The notes below the pieces were generated by a model, which did not search any database, was not told where the DNA came from, and was given only the letters and a program-made list of their open reading frames with translations. Of a stretch of 64,000 nucleotides of DNA, positions 1-8,013 are shown piece by piece. Both the position numbers and the translations under genes were made by a program. Origin of the DNA: Kutzneria buriramensis (lineage in GTDB: Bacteria > Actinomycetota > Actinomycetes > Mycobacteriales > Pseudonocardiaceae); the NCBI RefSeq assembly GCF_003387475.1, contig NZ_QUNO01000010.1, positions 124,001 through 188,000 on the forward strand, given 5' to 3'. Numbering within the stretch: the stretch's first letter is position 1; each line of letters starts with the position of its first letter.

Positions 1-900
1 GGCCTGGACAAGGGCTTCTTCGCCAAGGAGCTCGGCAGCACCAAGCTGACCACCCAGCAGTACAACGCCGGTCCGGACGAGGTCGGCGCGCTGCTGGGCA
101 AGTCGCTGGACGCCGCGTTCATCGGCTCCGGCCCGGCCATCAACGCCTTCTCCAAGTCCGACGGGCAGGGCGTGCGGCTGGTCGCCGGGGCCACCTCCGG
201 CGGCGCGCAGCTGGTCGTCCGCGCGGGCATCACCTCGGCGGCCGACCTCAAGGGCAAGACGGTGGCCACCCCGCAGCTGGCCAACACTCAGGACATCGCG
301 CTGAAGAAGTGGTTGGCCGCCAACAACCTCAAGGTCGGCGACGGCGCAGGCGACGTCAAGGTGACCAACGCCGACAACGCCACCACGCTCGACCTGTTCA
401 AGAAGGGCAACATCGACGCGGCCTGGGCGCCGGCCCCGTGGTCGTCGCGGCTGGTCATCGAGGGCGGCGCGAAGGTGCTGGTGGACGAGCGCAGCCTGTG
501 GCCGAACGGCAAGTTCCCGACCACCGTGCTGGTGGTGCGCACCGAGTTCCTCCAGCAGCACCCGGCCACCGTGCAGGCGCTGCTCAAGGGCGAGCTGGAC
601 GCTGTGGACTACGCCGAGCAGAACAAGGCCGACGCCGAGACGGCGGTCAACAACCAGCTCAAGAAGCTGACCGGCAAGGCGTTGGCGCAGAACGTGATCG
701 ACGACTCTTGGGGCCAGATCCTGCTCACCACGGACCCGCTGGCGGCGCAGTTCCCGCAGCTGGCCAAGGACCAGGTGACCGCTGGCGTGGTCAAGTCCGC
801 GCCGAGCGTGCAGGGCTTCGCCGACTTCACGGTGCTGAACAAGGTCTTGCAGGCGGCGGGCAAGCCGACGGTGGACGCCGCCGGCCTTGACCACAAGTGA
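1..900 (+). CDS. ABC transporter substrate-binding protein, sulfonate/taurine type (5' end missing)
   Basis: The reading frame is open from base 1 and stops at 898-900, so the N-terminus (signal peptide and lipobox) lies outside the window. The 299 visible residues have the fold signatures of SsuA/TauA/NMT1-type periplasmic binding proteins: AAFIGSGPAINA near the start, then GVRLVAGATSGGAQLVV, DLKGKTVATPQ and the C-terminal segment AQFPQLAKDQVTAGVVKSAP. It should capture an aliphatic sulfonate, taurine or nitrate-like anion outside the membrane and hand it to the permease encoded two genes downstream. ATPase and permease genes follow in the same direction, and a chelatase-like gene of siroheme synthesis closes the operon, which favours a sulfur substrate. 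The exact ligand cannot be read from sequence. Confidence 0.85.
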   Translation, partial: GLDKGFFAKELGSTKLTTQQYNAGPDEVGALLGKSLDAAFIGSGPAINAFSKSDGQGVRLVAGATSGGAQLVVRAGITSAADLKGKTVATPQLANTQDIALKKWLAANNLKVGDGAGDVKVTNADNATTLDLFKKGNIDAAWAPAPWSSRLVIEGGAKVLVDERSLWPNGKFPTTVLVVRTEFLQQHPATVQALLKGELDAVDYAEQNKADAETAVNNQLKKLTGKALAQNVIDDSWGQILLTTDPLAAQFPQLAKDQVTAGVVKSAPSVQGFADFTVLNKVLQAAGKPTVDAAGLDHK

Positions 901-945
901 CCGGACCGATTCGATGCAGGCGACGGACCTAAGGCAGGCGAGGAC

Positions 946-1731
946 ATGACCGCGACGTTGGAGACCTCCGCCATGACCACTGCCGTGCGACTGACCGGCG
1001 TGCACAAGAGCTTCGGCGCCGGCCGCGGCGCGGTGTCCGCGCTGGAGGGGGTGGACCTGTCGGTCGCGCCGGGCGAGTTCGTGTGCCTGCTCGGCGCGTC
1101 CGGCTGCGGCAAGACGACGCTGCTCAACCTGGTCGCCGGCCTGGACCGGCCGACGGCGGGCGACATCGCGCTGAGCACGTCCCGCCCGGCGGTGATGTTC
1201 CAGGAGGCCGCGCTCATGCCGTGGCTGACCGCGTCCCGCAACGTGGAGCTGGCGCTGCGGTTCGCCGGTGTGCGGCGGACGCAGCGCCGCGAGCGGGCCG
1301 GCGAGCTGCTGGAGCTGGTGCGGCTGGGCGGTCTCGGCGACAAGCGTCCGCACGAGCTGTCCGGCGGCATGCGGCAGCGCGTCGCGCTGGCCCGCGCGCT
1401 GGCGTCGGCGGTGCAGGGCTCGCAGGACGGTTCGCCGGCGCTGCTGCTGATGGACGAGCCGTTCTCCGCGCTGGACGCGATCACCCGCGACGTGTTGCAG
1501 GGCGAGCTGCTGCGGGTGTGGCGGTCGACCAACACCGCCGTGCTGTTCGTGACGCACGACGTGCGCGAGGCGGTCCGGCTGGGGCAGCGCGTGGTGCTGC
1601 TGTCCTCGCGTCCCGGCCGTGTGGTGCGCGAGTGGCAGGTGGGCGACCTGGAGCCGAGCGCCGAGGCCGCGGCGATCGAGGAGATCAACACGAGCCTGCG
1701 CGAGGTGATCAGCAGCCATGCCGCAGCCTGA
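946..1731 (+). CDS. ABC transporter ATP-binding protein, sulfonate/taurine type
   Basis: 261-residue nucleotide-binding subunit of the SsuB/TauB/NrtD class. Walker A (GASGCGKTT) lies near residue 50, the Q-loop region (VMFQEAALMPW) near 85, the ABC signature LSGGMRQR near 140, Walker B (LLLMDEPFSALD) near 165 and the switch His in VTHDVREA near 205. It powers uptake of the ligand bound by the preceding protein. ATG at 946 follows the substrate-binding gene by 45 nt, and its end overlaps the permease start by 14 nt, so the two are translationally coupled. Length is normal for the family. Confidence 0.9.
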   Translation: MTATLETSAMTTAVRLTGVHKSFGAGRGAVSALEGVDLSVAPGEFVCLLGASGCGKTTLLNLVAGLDRPTAGDIALSTSRPAVMFQEAALMPWLTASRNVELALRFAGVRRTQRRERAGELLELVRLGGLGDKRPHELSGGMRQRVALARALASAVQGSQDGSPALLLMDEPFSALDAITRDVLQGELLRVWRSTNTAVLFVTHDVREAVRLGQRVVLLSSRPGRVVREWQVGDLEPSAEAAAIEEINTSLREVISSHAAA

Positions 1732-2602
1732 CGTCGTCGACGACGAGTCCGTCGCGGCGGTCGAAGCCGGCCTGGACGCGCTGGACACGCCGACCGAGCG
1801 GCGACGCCGGTTCACGTGGCGACGGGCGGCGGCCGTGGTGGCCCCGCCCGTGCTCGCCATCGTGCTGCTGATCGCGGTGTGGCAGGCGCTGTGGGCAGCC
1901 GCGTTCTGGCCGGAGTACCAACTGCCCGCGCCGGCCGCGGTGTGGCAGGTCATCACCGACAACGTGCAGACCGGCGTCGCCTTCGACGTGCTGTGGAACT
2001 CGGTGCACCGCGCGGTTCTCGGCTTCGCCGCCGGCGTGCTCATCGGCACGCCGCTGGGCCTGATCGTGGCCAAGGTGCGGATCGTGCGGGCGGCGATCGG
2101 GCCGCTGCTGTCCGGGTTGCAGAGCCTGCCGTCGGTGGCCTGGGTGCCGGCCGCGGTGCTCTGGTTCGGCGTGACGCCGTCCACGGTGTACTTCGTGGTG
2201 CTGATGGGTTCCGTGCCGTCGATCGCCAACGGCCTGGTGGCCGGCATCGACCAGATCCCGCCGATACTGCCCCGGGTGGGCACCGTGCTCGGCGCGTCCC
2301 GGCTGGGCTCGGCGCGGCACATCCTGCTGCCGGCCGCGCTGCCGGGCTATCTGGCCGGTTTGAAGCAGGGCTGGGCGTTCTCCTGGCGGTCGCTGATGGC
2401 GGCCGAGATCATCGCGGTCTCGCCGCAGCTGGGCAAGGGCCTGGGCGCCTTCCTCGAGGAGGGCCGCAACCTCAGCGACATGCCGACCGTGATCGCGGCG
2501 ATCTTCCTGATCCTGCTCGTGGGCATCGGCATCGAGCTGCTGGTGTTCCGCCCGCTGGAGCGCTCGGTGCTGCGGGCGCGTGGACTGAGCGGAGCGTTCT
2601 GA
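1718..2602 (+). CDS. ABC transporter permease, SsuC/TauC type
   Basis: 294-residue integral membrane subunit of the importer. A charged cytoplasmic N-terminus of about 40 residues is followed by about six hydrophobic segments. The BPD_transp_1 coupling (EAA) loop is visible in the stretch containing GASRLGSARHILLPAALPG (about 190-215), and the LPSVAWVPAAVLWFG segment typical of sulfonate/nitrate permeases sits near residue 140. It pairs with the preceding ATPase, whose 3' end it overlaps. Its stop is one base before the GTG of the next gene. Confidence 0.9.
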   Translation: MPQPDVVDDESVAAVEAGLDALDTPTERRRRFTWRRAAAVVAPPVLAIVLLIAVWQALWAAAFWPEYQLPAPAAVWQVITDNVQTGVAFDVLWNSVHRAVLGFAAGVLIGTPLGLIVAKVRIVRAAIGPLLSGLQSLPSVAWVPAAVLWFGVTPSTVYFVVLMGSVPSIANGLVAGIDQIPPILPRVGTVLGASRLGSARHILLPAALPGYLAGLKQGWAFSWRSLMAAEIIAVSPQLGKGLGAFLEEGRNLSDMPTVIAAIFLILLVGIGIELLVFRPLERSVLRARGLSGAF

Positions 2603-2603
2603 C

Positions 2604-3338
2604 GTGACACCACTGATCGCAGTCGCCCACGGCAGCCGGGATCCCCGTTCCGCCGCGACCGTCCACGAGCTACTGGACGTCGTGCGGGCGCTGCGGCCCG
2701 GCCTGGACGTGCGGGCGGCGTTCCTGGACCTTTCCGCGCCACGATTGACTGACGTGTTGTCGGCAGTGGCGTGGGACGGACACCGGGAGGCGGTCGTGGT
2801 GCCGTTGCTGCTCGGAAGTGCTTACCACGCAAAGGTTGACGTGCCGGCAGCCGCGCGGCACCCGCGACTGTCCATTCACATCGCCGACGTGCTGGGGCCG
2901 GATCCGCGGCTGGAATCGGCCGCACTGCGCCGTTTGGCCGCGGCCGGTGTACGCCATGACGACCCGGAAGTGGGCGTTGTCCTTGCCGCGGCGGGATCTT
3001 CGCACGCTCCGGCGAACGCACTCGTGCATTCCGTCGCACGGCGCTGGGCGCGCGGCTCCGGCTGGGCCAGTGCGACAGCGGCGTTCGCCGCAGCGGCGGA
3101 TCCCGGTGTGCCGGCTGCGATCGAGCGGCTGCGGGCCGCCGGCGCCAAGCACATCGCGCTCGGATCCTGGTTCCTGGCACCGGGTCTACTGCCGGACCGG
3201 GTCATCGCGCAGGCCCGTTCGGCCGCACCCGACGTGACGATCGCTCAGCCGCTGGGCGCGGACATCGACGTCGCGGAACTGGTGCTACAGCGCTATTCGG
3301 CGGCAGTGCCCGCCGCCATCGGCGCGCGATCGGCCTGA
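2604..3338 (+). CDS. Sirohydrochlorin chelatase-like protein (CbiX family)
   Basis: 244 residues made of two CbiX-like halves. The first begins with AVAHGSRDP, containing the conserved metal-binding His of the chelatase fold. The second begins at VVLAAAGSSHAPAN. Family members insert Fe2+ or Co2+ into sirohydrochlorin in the cytoplasm to make siroheme or cobalamin precursors. The GTG start lies one base after the permease stop, so it is the last gene of the transporter operon. In actinobacteria this arrangement sits beside assimilatory sulfite reductase genes, where siroheme is the cofactor, so iron chelation is the likelier role. The metal is not proven by sequence. Confidence 0.82.
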   Translation: MTPLIAVAHGSRDPRSAATVHELLDVVRALRPGLDVRAAFLDLSAPRLTDVLSAVAWDGHREAVVVPLLLGSAYHAKVDVPAAARHPRLSIHIADVLGPDPRLESAALRRLAAAGVRHDDPEVGVVLAAAGSSHAPANALVHSVARRWARGSGWASATAAFAAAADPGVPAAIERLRAAGAKHIALGSWFLAPGLLPDRVIAQARSAAPDVTIAQPLGADIDVAELVLQRYSAAVPAAIGARSA

Positions 3339-3425
3339 TCGTTGTTCCCGCCGGCCAACCGGCGCGGCGTGACTTGTCTTGTGCGACAGCGGGTTTCGCT
3401 GTGAACGGTTAACCCTTGTCGCCCT

Positions 3426-3441
3426 GTTACCCGCGGGTAAC
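3426..3441. promoter_or_regulatory. 16-bp perfect palindrome upstream of the secreted protein gene
   Basis: GTTACCCGCGGGTAAC is a perfect palindrome 57 nt before the GTG at 3499, in the 160-bp gap that must hold this gene's promoter. The GTTAC-N6-GTAAC layout resembles GlnR-type boxes, and the GTTACC element also resembles motifs of envelope-stress response regulators. Neither protein can be assigned from sequence. Confidence 0.45.
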
Positions 3442-3498
3442 GCTGTGAGCGCAAACACTTTTCACGTTGTCCCTGCAACCACAGCGAGGTGGCTCCAC

Positions 3499-4125
3499 GT
3501 GATCAAGACCAGCTCACGCCTGCTGGCCGGTGCGGCCCTGGCGATCGTGCCGCTGCTGGGGCTGGCCGGCGTGGCCTCGGCCGACACCCAGTCCGTGAAC
3601 TACTCCTGTCAGGGCAAGGCGGCCGGGCAGACGACCAACACGAGCCTGTCCCAGAACGTCGACTCCACCGCGCCCGCGACGGTGGCTCCCGGCGGCGCGC
3701 TGACCATCACGCTGGCTCCCGAGGTGAACACCGTGCCGACCCAGGCCGGCTCGTTCAGCGTCAAGTCGGTCAAGAACCTCACCCTGGCCGTGCCGATCCC
3801 GGCGAACGCCACCCTGGTGTCGTTCAGCCTGTCCGGCGGCTCGGGCATCGGCAGCGCGAGCGTCGCCCAGGTCGGCAACAACATCGTCACCTCGGTGACC
3901 GGGCCGATCAACGGCGGCGCGCAGTTCCAGCTGCCGGCCCTGACGCTCAACCTGACCGCCGGCGACTCCGGCACGATCACCACCACGCTGGCCGGCACCA
4001 GCTTCACCGACGCCGGCCTGAAGTTCACCACCACGGTCTCGGTGTTCGGCTTCCCGATCGACGCCCCGACCAGCTGCTTCCCCAGCCCGGCCCCGACGCT
4101 GACGAGCACGACCATCGGTAGCTGA
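3499..4125 (+). CDS. Secreted protein of unknown function
   Basis: 208 residues from GTG 3499, chosen because it places a classic signal peptide at the N-terminus: basic MIKTSSR, a hydrophobic core, then the cleavage site VASA-DT at about residue 30. An AGCGAGG-like ribosome site precedes it, and longer in-frame starts would bury the signal. The mature part is rich in Ser, Thr, Ala and Gly, probably all-beta, with two Cys (YSCQG near the start, PTSCFP near the end) that may form one disulfide. It contains no catalytic motif I recognise. It resembles small exported beta-sandwich proteins common in actinomycetes but I cannot assign a function. A strong terminator follows. Confidence 0.75.
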   Translation: MIKTSSRLLAGAALAIVPLLGLAGVASADTQSVNYSCQGKAAGQTTNTSLSQNVDSTAPATVAPGGALTITLAPEVNTVPTQAGSFSVKSVKNLTLAVPIPANATLVSFSLSGGSGIGSASVAQVGNNIVTSVTGPINGGAQFQLPALTLNLTAGDSGTITTTLAGTSFTDAGLKFTTTVSVFGFPIDAPTSCFPSPAPTLTSTTIGS

Positions 4126-4139
4126 CGGAGTCCGAATAC

Positions 4140-4184
4140 AGCGTGTGCCCGGCCATCGTGCGGAGGCCGGGCACACGCTTTTTC
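4140..4184 (+). terminator. Rho-independent terminator after the secreted protein gene
   Basis: A perfect 15-bp inverted repeat (arms 4140-4154 and 4165-4179, 10-nt loop) is followed by five T residues. It ends the transcript of the preceding gene just before the promoter of the crotonase gene. Confidence 0.88.
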
Positions 4185-4191
4185 GTGTGGT

Positions 4192-4197
4192 TAGAGT
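4192..4197 (+). promoter_or_regulatory. Probable -10 box of a leaderless promoter (TAGAGT)
   Basis: TAGAGT fits the actinobacterial -10 consensus TANNNT and lies 7 nt before the ATG at 4205, with no ribosome-binding sequence between them. This spacing predicts transcription starting at or next to the start codon. Confidence 0.5.
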
Positions 4198-4204
4198 GCG
4201 GGGC

Positions 4205-4978
4205 ATGGCTGACGAGCTGGTGCACTACGAGGTGCGGCGCGGCATCGCGACGATCACCCTCGACTCCCCGCACAACCGCAACGCCCTGTCCGCGCAGCTG
4301 CGGCGCGAGCTGCGCGACCACCTGACGACCGCGATCGCCGACGACGCCGTGCGGGTGGTGGTGCTCGCGCACACCGGCAGCGTGTTCTGCGCCGGCATGG
4401 ACCTCAAGGAAGCCGGCGGGGCCAGCACCGAGCAGCAGGGTGTCAACGAGTTCCCGGCCATCCTGGAGCAGCTGTGGACCAGCCCGAAGCCGGTGGTGGC
4501 CAAGCTGGCCGGCCCGGCGCGGGCCGGCGGCGTCGGCATCGTGGCGGCCTGTGACATCGCCGTCGCGGCGGACACGGCGACCTTCGCGTTCTCCGAGGTG
4601 CGCATCGGTGTCGTGCCGGCGGTGATCTCCGTGACGGTCCTGCCCCGGCTGCTGCCGCGGGCGGCGCACGAGCTGTTCCTCACCGGCGAGACCTTCGACG
4701 CGGACCGGGCCGTGCGGATCGGCCTGCTCAACGCCTCGGTGCCGGCCGACGGCCTGGACGCCGAGGTGGACCGCTACGCGGGCATGCTGGCGCTGGGCGC
4801 GCCGAACGCGCTGGCGGCGACCAAGGAGATGCTGCGCGAGCCGCGCACCGGCGACATGGGCCAGGACTTCGAGGACATGCTGGAGCTGTCGGCCAAGCAC
4901 TTCGCCGGCGAGGAGGGCCAGGAGGGCATCGCTTCCTTCGTGCAGAAGCGCAAGCCGTACTGGGTGCCCCAAGACTGA
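4205..4978 (+). CDS. Enoyl-CoA hydratase/isomerase family protein
   Basis: 257-residue crotonase-fold enzyme. The N-terminal strand ITLDSPHNRNALSAQL, the oxyanion-hole segment FCAGMDLKE near residue 60, and the second CoA-site segment AGGVGIVAACDIAVAADTATFAFSEVRIGVVPA (about 100-135, second half carrying the acidic SEVR) are all present. Family members hydrate, isomerise or cleave acyl-CoA thioesters in the cytoplasm. ATG 4205 is preferred over an upstream in-frame start because that start lies inside the terminator. The gene is monocistronic, so its pathway is not indicated by neighbours. Confidence 0.85.
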   Translation: MADELVHYEVRRGIATITLDSPHNRNALSAQLRRELRDHLTTAIADDAVRVVVLAHTGSVFCAGMDLKEAGGASTEQQGVNEFPAILEQLWTSPKPVVAKLAGPARAGGVGIVAACDIAVAADTATFAFSEVRIGVVPAVISVTVLPRLLPRAAHELFLTGETFDADRAVRIGLLNASVPADGLDAEVDRYAGMLALGAPNALAATKEMLREPRTGDMGQDFEDMLELSAKHFAGEEGQEGIASFVQKRKPYWVPQD

Positions 4979-4983
4979 TTTAT

Positions 4984-5271
4984 TCAGGACAACTGATAGC
5001 GGAAGTCGCCGTTGTCCTCGGCCGCCTGGCCGAGCACGGCGACGATCCGCTCGTACGCGGTCGGGTCGTCGCCTCGCAGCACCTCGTGGTGCTGCCACAC
5101 CAGCAGGTGCTCGCCGGCCGGCTGCCAGGACAGGTCGGCCAGGCAGTCCCGCAGCGCGTCCAGGTTGCGGCCGAAGTAGTCGGGGAAGTCCAGCAGCGCC
5201 GCGATGGCGTCCAGCGTGGACGCCTGGTCGTGCAGGGCCGTGCCGTCCAGGACGTGTCGCATGACGCTCAC
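4984..5271 (-). CDS. Barstar-like ribonuclease inhibitor (immunity protein)
   Basis: 95-residue barstar-family protein. The hallmark FPDYFGRNLDALRDCLADL (about 29-47) contains the inhibitory helix and loop, with acidic residues that plug the RNase active site. The beta segment EHLLVWQHH follows. It should bind and neutralise in the cytoplasm the RNase Sa-like enzyme encoded directly upstream. Its start overlaps the RNase stop by 4 nt, so toxin and inhibitor are translated together. Confidence 0.88.
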   Translation of the reverse strand: MSVMRHVLDGTALHDQASTLDAIAALLDFPDYFGRNLDALRDCLADLSWQPAGEHLLVWQHHEVLRGDDPTAYERIVAVLGQAAEDNGDFRYQLS

Positions 5272-5714
5272 TTCGTCGGGTCCACCACGACGAACGAGTC
5301 GTAGTGGTCGTCGGTGTAGTAAAGCTCACGTTGGGAGCCGGTGATCAGCCGCCGAGTCGCGCGGTTCTTCGCGCCCGGCGTGTCCACCGTGTACTCGTGG
5401 TAGTAGCCGTCCTTGTTGCGCGGCAGCACGTTCCCGTTGTTGTGGAAGACCACGCCGTCGTTGTTCGGGTACGGGTAGGGACCGCCCTGCTGGATCAGCT
5501 TCCACGTCGCGGCCGCCTCCTTGGGCAGGGAGGACAGCGGTTTGACCGGCAGGCCCGAGGAGGCGCCCGGCACCGTGCCCGAGGACGCGGATACCGAGGT
5601 CGTCGTCGCGGGCCTGGCCGAGCCGCTGCTGGTGAGGTCCTTGGCCAGCCAGCCGCCGAGCACCAGCACGACGAGGCCGACCAGGGCGATGGTGATGCGT
5701 CGGCGCGATGTCAC
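5268..5714 (-). CDS. Membrane-anchored guanyl-specific ribonuclease (RNase Sa/barnase superfamily)
   Basis: 148 residues. Residues 1-26 are a basic stretch followed by one hydrophobic helix (ITIALVGLVVLVLGGWLA), then a Ser/Thr/Pro-rich linker to about residue 60. The C-terminal 90 residues align closely with streptomycete RNase Sa: GGPYPYPNNDGVVF, GYYHEYTVDTPGAKNRATRR and TDDHYDSFVVVD. The catalytic Glu (in HEYTV), Arg (in RATRR) and His (in DDHY) are all kept. The enzyme would cleave single-stranded RNA after G outside the cell. Unlike RNase Sa, the whole protein has no cysteine, so the family disulfide is missing. The hydrophobic segment lacks an obvious AXA cleavage site, so it may stay anchored. 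Next gene downstream is its inhibitor. Confidence 0.88.
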   Translation of the reverse strand: MTSRRRITIALVGLVVLVLGGWLAKDLTSSGSARPATTTSVSASSGTVPGASSGLPVKPLSSLPKEAAATWKLIQQGGPYPYPNNDGVVFHNNGNVLPRNKDGYYHEYTVDTPGAKNRATRRLITGSQRELYYTDDHYDSFVVVDPTK

Positions 5715-5723
5715 GCCGTGAGC

Positions 5724-5975
5724 CTACGAAGGGCGTCGCGCGTCCGCCTCGGCGGCCCGCTCCTTGTCCTCGATGCCCCACAGCGTCGGCTCGGCCCGGT
5801 AGCGCGGCGCCAGCCAGGCCGCCAGCTTGTCCACCACCCGTTCGATCAGCCAGGCCACCGCCCGCAGGATCGGCAGCAGGACCACCATCACCATGGCGAA
5901 CTGGACCGGGAACCACAGCTGCGCGACCCACAGCTCGATGCCGTCCCAGGTGTTGGCGATCCAGTCGAACACCAT
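5724..5975 (-). CDS. Small membrane protein of unknown function
   Basis: 83 residues from ATG 5975. It has an amphipathic N-terminus (MVFDWIANTWDG), one clear transmembrane helix (about 20-45, WFPVQFAMVMVVLLPILRAV) and a charged C-terminal tail. It is the first gene of a three-gene unit, 9 nt upstream of the RNase Sa-like gene and then the barstar gene, so it may help export, anchor or regulate the nuclease. No family recognised. Confidence 0.65.
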   Translation of the reverse strand: MVFDWIANTWDGIELWVAQLWFPVQFAMVMVVLLPILRAVAWLIERVVDKLAAWLAPRYRAEPTLWGIEDKERAAEADARRPS

Positions 5976-5984
5976 CCCAGGGTA

Positions 5985-5990
5985 TAGGTT
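5985..5990 (+). promoter_or_regulatory. Probable -10 box of a leaderless promoter (TAGGTT)
   Basis: Only 21 nt separate the divergent starts at 5975 and 5997. TAGGTT (TANNNT) lies 6 nt before the ATG at 5997, leaving no room for a ribosome-binding site. A leaderless transcript is the simplest reading. Confidence 0.5.
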
Positions 5991-5996
5991 CGGGGC

Positions 5997-6971
5997 ATGT
6001 TCGCCGTCTACGCCTCCGAGCCGAACCCGTCCGACCCGCTCGCGTCGCTGGTGGTCGGCGAGCGCGAGACCCCGACGTCGCCGGCCGGCTGGGTCAGCGT
6101 GTCCGTGCGGGCCGCCAGCCTCAACATGCACGACCTGTGGACGCTGCGCGGCGTCGGCATCAAGCCCGAGCAGTTCCCGATGATCCTGGGCTGCGACGGG
6201 GCCGGCGTGCTGGAGGACGGCACCGAGGTGGTGCTGCACTCCGTGATCGGCGACCCGGACTGGGGCGGCGACGAGACGCTGGACCCCAAGCGGACGCTGC
6301 TCACCGAGAAGCACCAGGGCACCTTCGCCGAGACGGTCATCGTGCCGCGGCGCAACGCGCTGCCCAAGCCGGCGGGGCTGACCTTCGCCGAGGCCGCGTG
6401 CATGGGGACGGCGTGGCTCACGGCGTACCGGATGCTGTTCGTGAAGTCGGGTCTGCGGCCGGGGCAGACCATCCTCGTGCAGGGCGCCTCCGGCGGCGTG
6501 GCCACCGCCCTGATCCAGCTCGGCGTCGCCGCCGGGTACCGGGTGTGGGTCACCGGCCGCAGCGAGGAGAAGCGCGCCCTGGCCAAGCAGCTCGGCGCCC
6601 ACGAGGCGTTCGAGTCCGGCGCGCGGCTGCCCGAGCGGGTGGACGGCGTGTTCGAGACCGTCGGCAAGGCCACGTGGTCGCACAGCATGAAGTCGCTCAA
6701 GCCCGGCGGCGTGGTCGTCATCTCCGGCGCCACCACCGGCGACGCCTCGGCCGCCGAGCTCCAGCGGCTGTTCTTCCTCCAGCTGCGGGTGGTCGGCTCG
6801 ACCATGGGCACCCGCGAGGAGCTCGGCGACCTGCTCGAGTTCTGCGACCTGGCCGGCGTCCGCCCGCAGATCGGCGCGGAGCTCCCGTTCGAGCGGGCCG
6901 CCGAGGGCCTCAAGGCGATGCTGGACGGCGACGTGGCCGGCAAGATCGTGCTCAGCCGAAACGCCGACTGA
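5997..6971 (+). CDS. Zinc-type alcohol dehydrogenase-like oxidoreductase (MDR superfamily)
   Basis: 324-residue medium-chain dehydrogenase/reductase. The GroES-like N-terminal domain contains ASLNMHDLWTLRG and MILGCDGAGVL. The Rossmann domain has the nucleotide-binding stretch ILVQGASGGVATALIQLG near residue 160 and VWVTGRSEEKR near 185. The catalytic and structural zinc cysteines of true alcohol dehydrogenases are absent, so it is closer to the quinone oxidoreductase / enoyl reductase branch that uses NADPH without zinc. Substrate unknown. Its 3' end overlaps the convergent nitronate monooxygenase gene by 20 bp. Confidence 0.83.
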   Translation: MFAVYASEPNPSDPLASLVVGERETPTSPAGWVSVSVRAASLNMHDLWTLRGVGIKPEQFPMILGCDGAGVLEDGTEVVLHSVIGDPDWGGDETLDPKRTLLTEKHQGTFAETVIVPRRNALPKPAGLTFAEAACMGTAWLTAYRMLFVKSGLRPGQTILVQGASGGVATALIQLGVAAGYRVWVTGRSEEKRALAKQLGAHEAFESGARLPERVDGVFETVGKATWSHSMKSLKPGGVVVISGATTGDASAAELQRLFFLQLRVVGSTMGTREELGDLLEFCDLAGVRPQIGAELPFERAAEGLKAMLDGDVAGKIVLSRNAD

Positions 6972-8013
6972 CTCTCTCTATTGCTTGCCTGGCCTCCTGG
7001 TCCAGCCGGGCCACCAGTTCGGCCGCCGGCACCTCGTCGGCCAGCGAATACGTCTGGCCGGCCCAGAGGTGCACCAGGTCCGTCTCCCCTGCCTTGGCCG
7101 CCGCCGCGCGCATCGGCCGGGTCAGGTGGTGCACCTGCGGATAGCCGACCGGAGCATCCGCCGTGTTCTCGGTGAGGAACCGGTTGACCAGGCCGCGGGC
7201 CGGTCGGCCGGTGAAGGCCCGGGTGATCGCCGTCCGCCGGCCACCGGCGGCCAGCGCCGCGCGGTGCGTCGCGGACGTGCCGGCCTCGGGGCAGCGCAGG
7301 AAGGCCGTGCCGAGCTGGGCGGCCACCGCGCCGGCGGTCAGCACCGCCGCCACGTCCGCGCCGTACACCAGACCGCCGGCGGCGATCACCGGCAGATCCG
7401 TGACGGCCGTGACCAGGCGGATCAGCGCCAGCAGGCCGAACTCCTCGCCGCCGCCCGGCGAGACACCGTCGTCCGTCAACGTGCCCCGGTGCGCGCCGGC
7501 CTCGAAGCCCTGCACCGCGAGCGCGTCTACGCCGAGCTGAGCCGCGTGCTGGGCCTCGGCGGGCGTCGTCACCGTGGCGACGATCTCCGTGCCGGCTGCA
7601 TGCAGCCGGCCCACGTCGGCCGCGGACGGCAACCCGAACGTGAACGACACCACCGGCACCCGCTGGGCCAGCACGATCTCCAGCTTGGCCGGGTACTGGT
7701 CGTCCTCCCAGCGGGGTTCACCCGGCTCGGCGCCCACCTTCGCCGCCTCCGCCGCCACCCGGCGGGTGTAGTCGGCGAGGTCGGGCCGGGCGTTCGTACC
7801 CGGCACGAACAGGTTGACGCCGTACCGGCCGTCGGTGAGTGCGCTGGTCCGCACGATCTGCTCGGCCAACGCCTCGGCGGCCAGGTAGCCGCCCGGGGTG
7901 AAGCCGAAGCCGCCCGCGGCCACGACCGCGGCGACCAGTTCGGGGGTGGACCCGCCGCCCGCCATCGGGGCGACGATCACGGGAACGCGCAGCTGCTCGA
8001 TCACCACACTCAC
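6952..8013 (-). CDS. Nitronate monooxygenase (NPD/2-nitropropane dioxygenase family)
   Basis: 353 residues from GTG 8013, which starts the family's typical first strand (IEQLRVPVIVAPMAGGGSTPELVAAV). It is an FMN-dependent TIM barrel. The phosphate-binding and substrate loop ALAVQGFEAGAHRGT near residue 170 carries the His used in nitronate oxidation, and PVIAAGGLVYGADVAAVL lies near 215. It oxidises alkyl nitronates such as propionate-3-nitronate to aldehydes and nitrite. The longer open frame upstream runs through the next gene's antiparallel sequence and is not used. It overlaps the upstream M50-like gene by 4 nt and is probably co-transcribed with it. Confidence 0.85.
   Translation of the reverse strand: MSVVIEQLRVPVIVAPMAGGGSTPELVAAVVAAGGFGFTPGGYLAAEALAEQIVRTSALTDGRYGVNLFVPGTNARPDLADYTRRVAAEAAKVGAEPGEPRWEDDQYPAKLEIVLAQRVPVVSFTFGLPSAADVGRLHAAGTEIVATVTTPAEAQHAAQLGVDALAVQGFEAGAHRGTLTDDGVSPGGGEEFGLLALIRLVTAVTDLPVIAAGGLVYGADVAAVLTAGAVAAQLGTAFLRCPEAGTSATHRAALAAGGRRTAITRAFTGRPARGLVNRFLTENTADAPVGYPQVHHLTRPMRAAAAKAGETDLVHLWAGQTYSLADEVPAAELVARLDQEARQAIERVSRRFG

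Noticed and set aside
5724-6683. Long minus-strand open frame across the oxidoreductase gene
   Set aside because: Only its last 83 codons look real (the small membrane protein). The rest mirrors the plus-strand gene, a usual effect of high GC.
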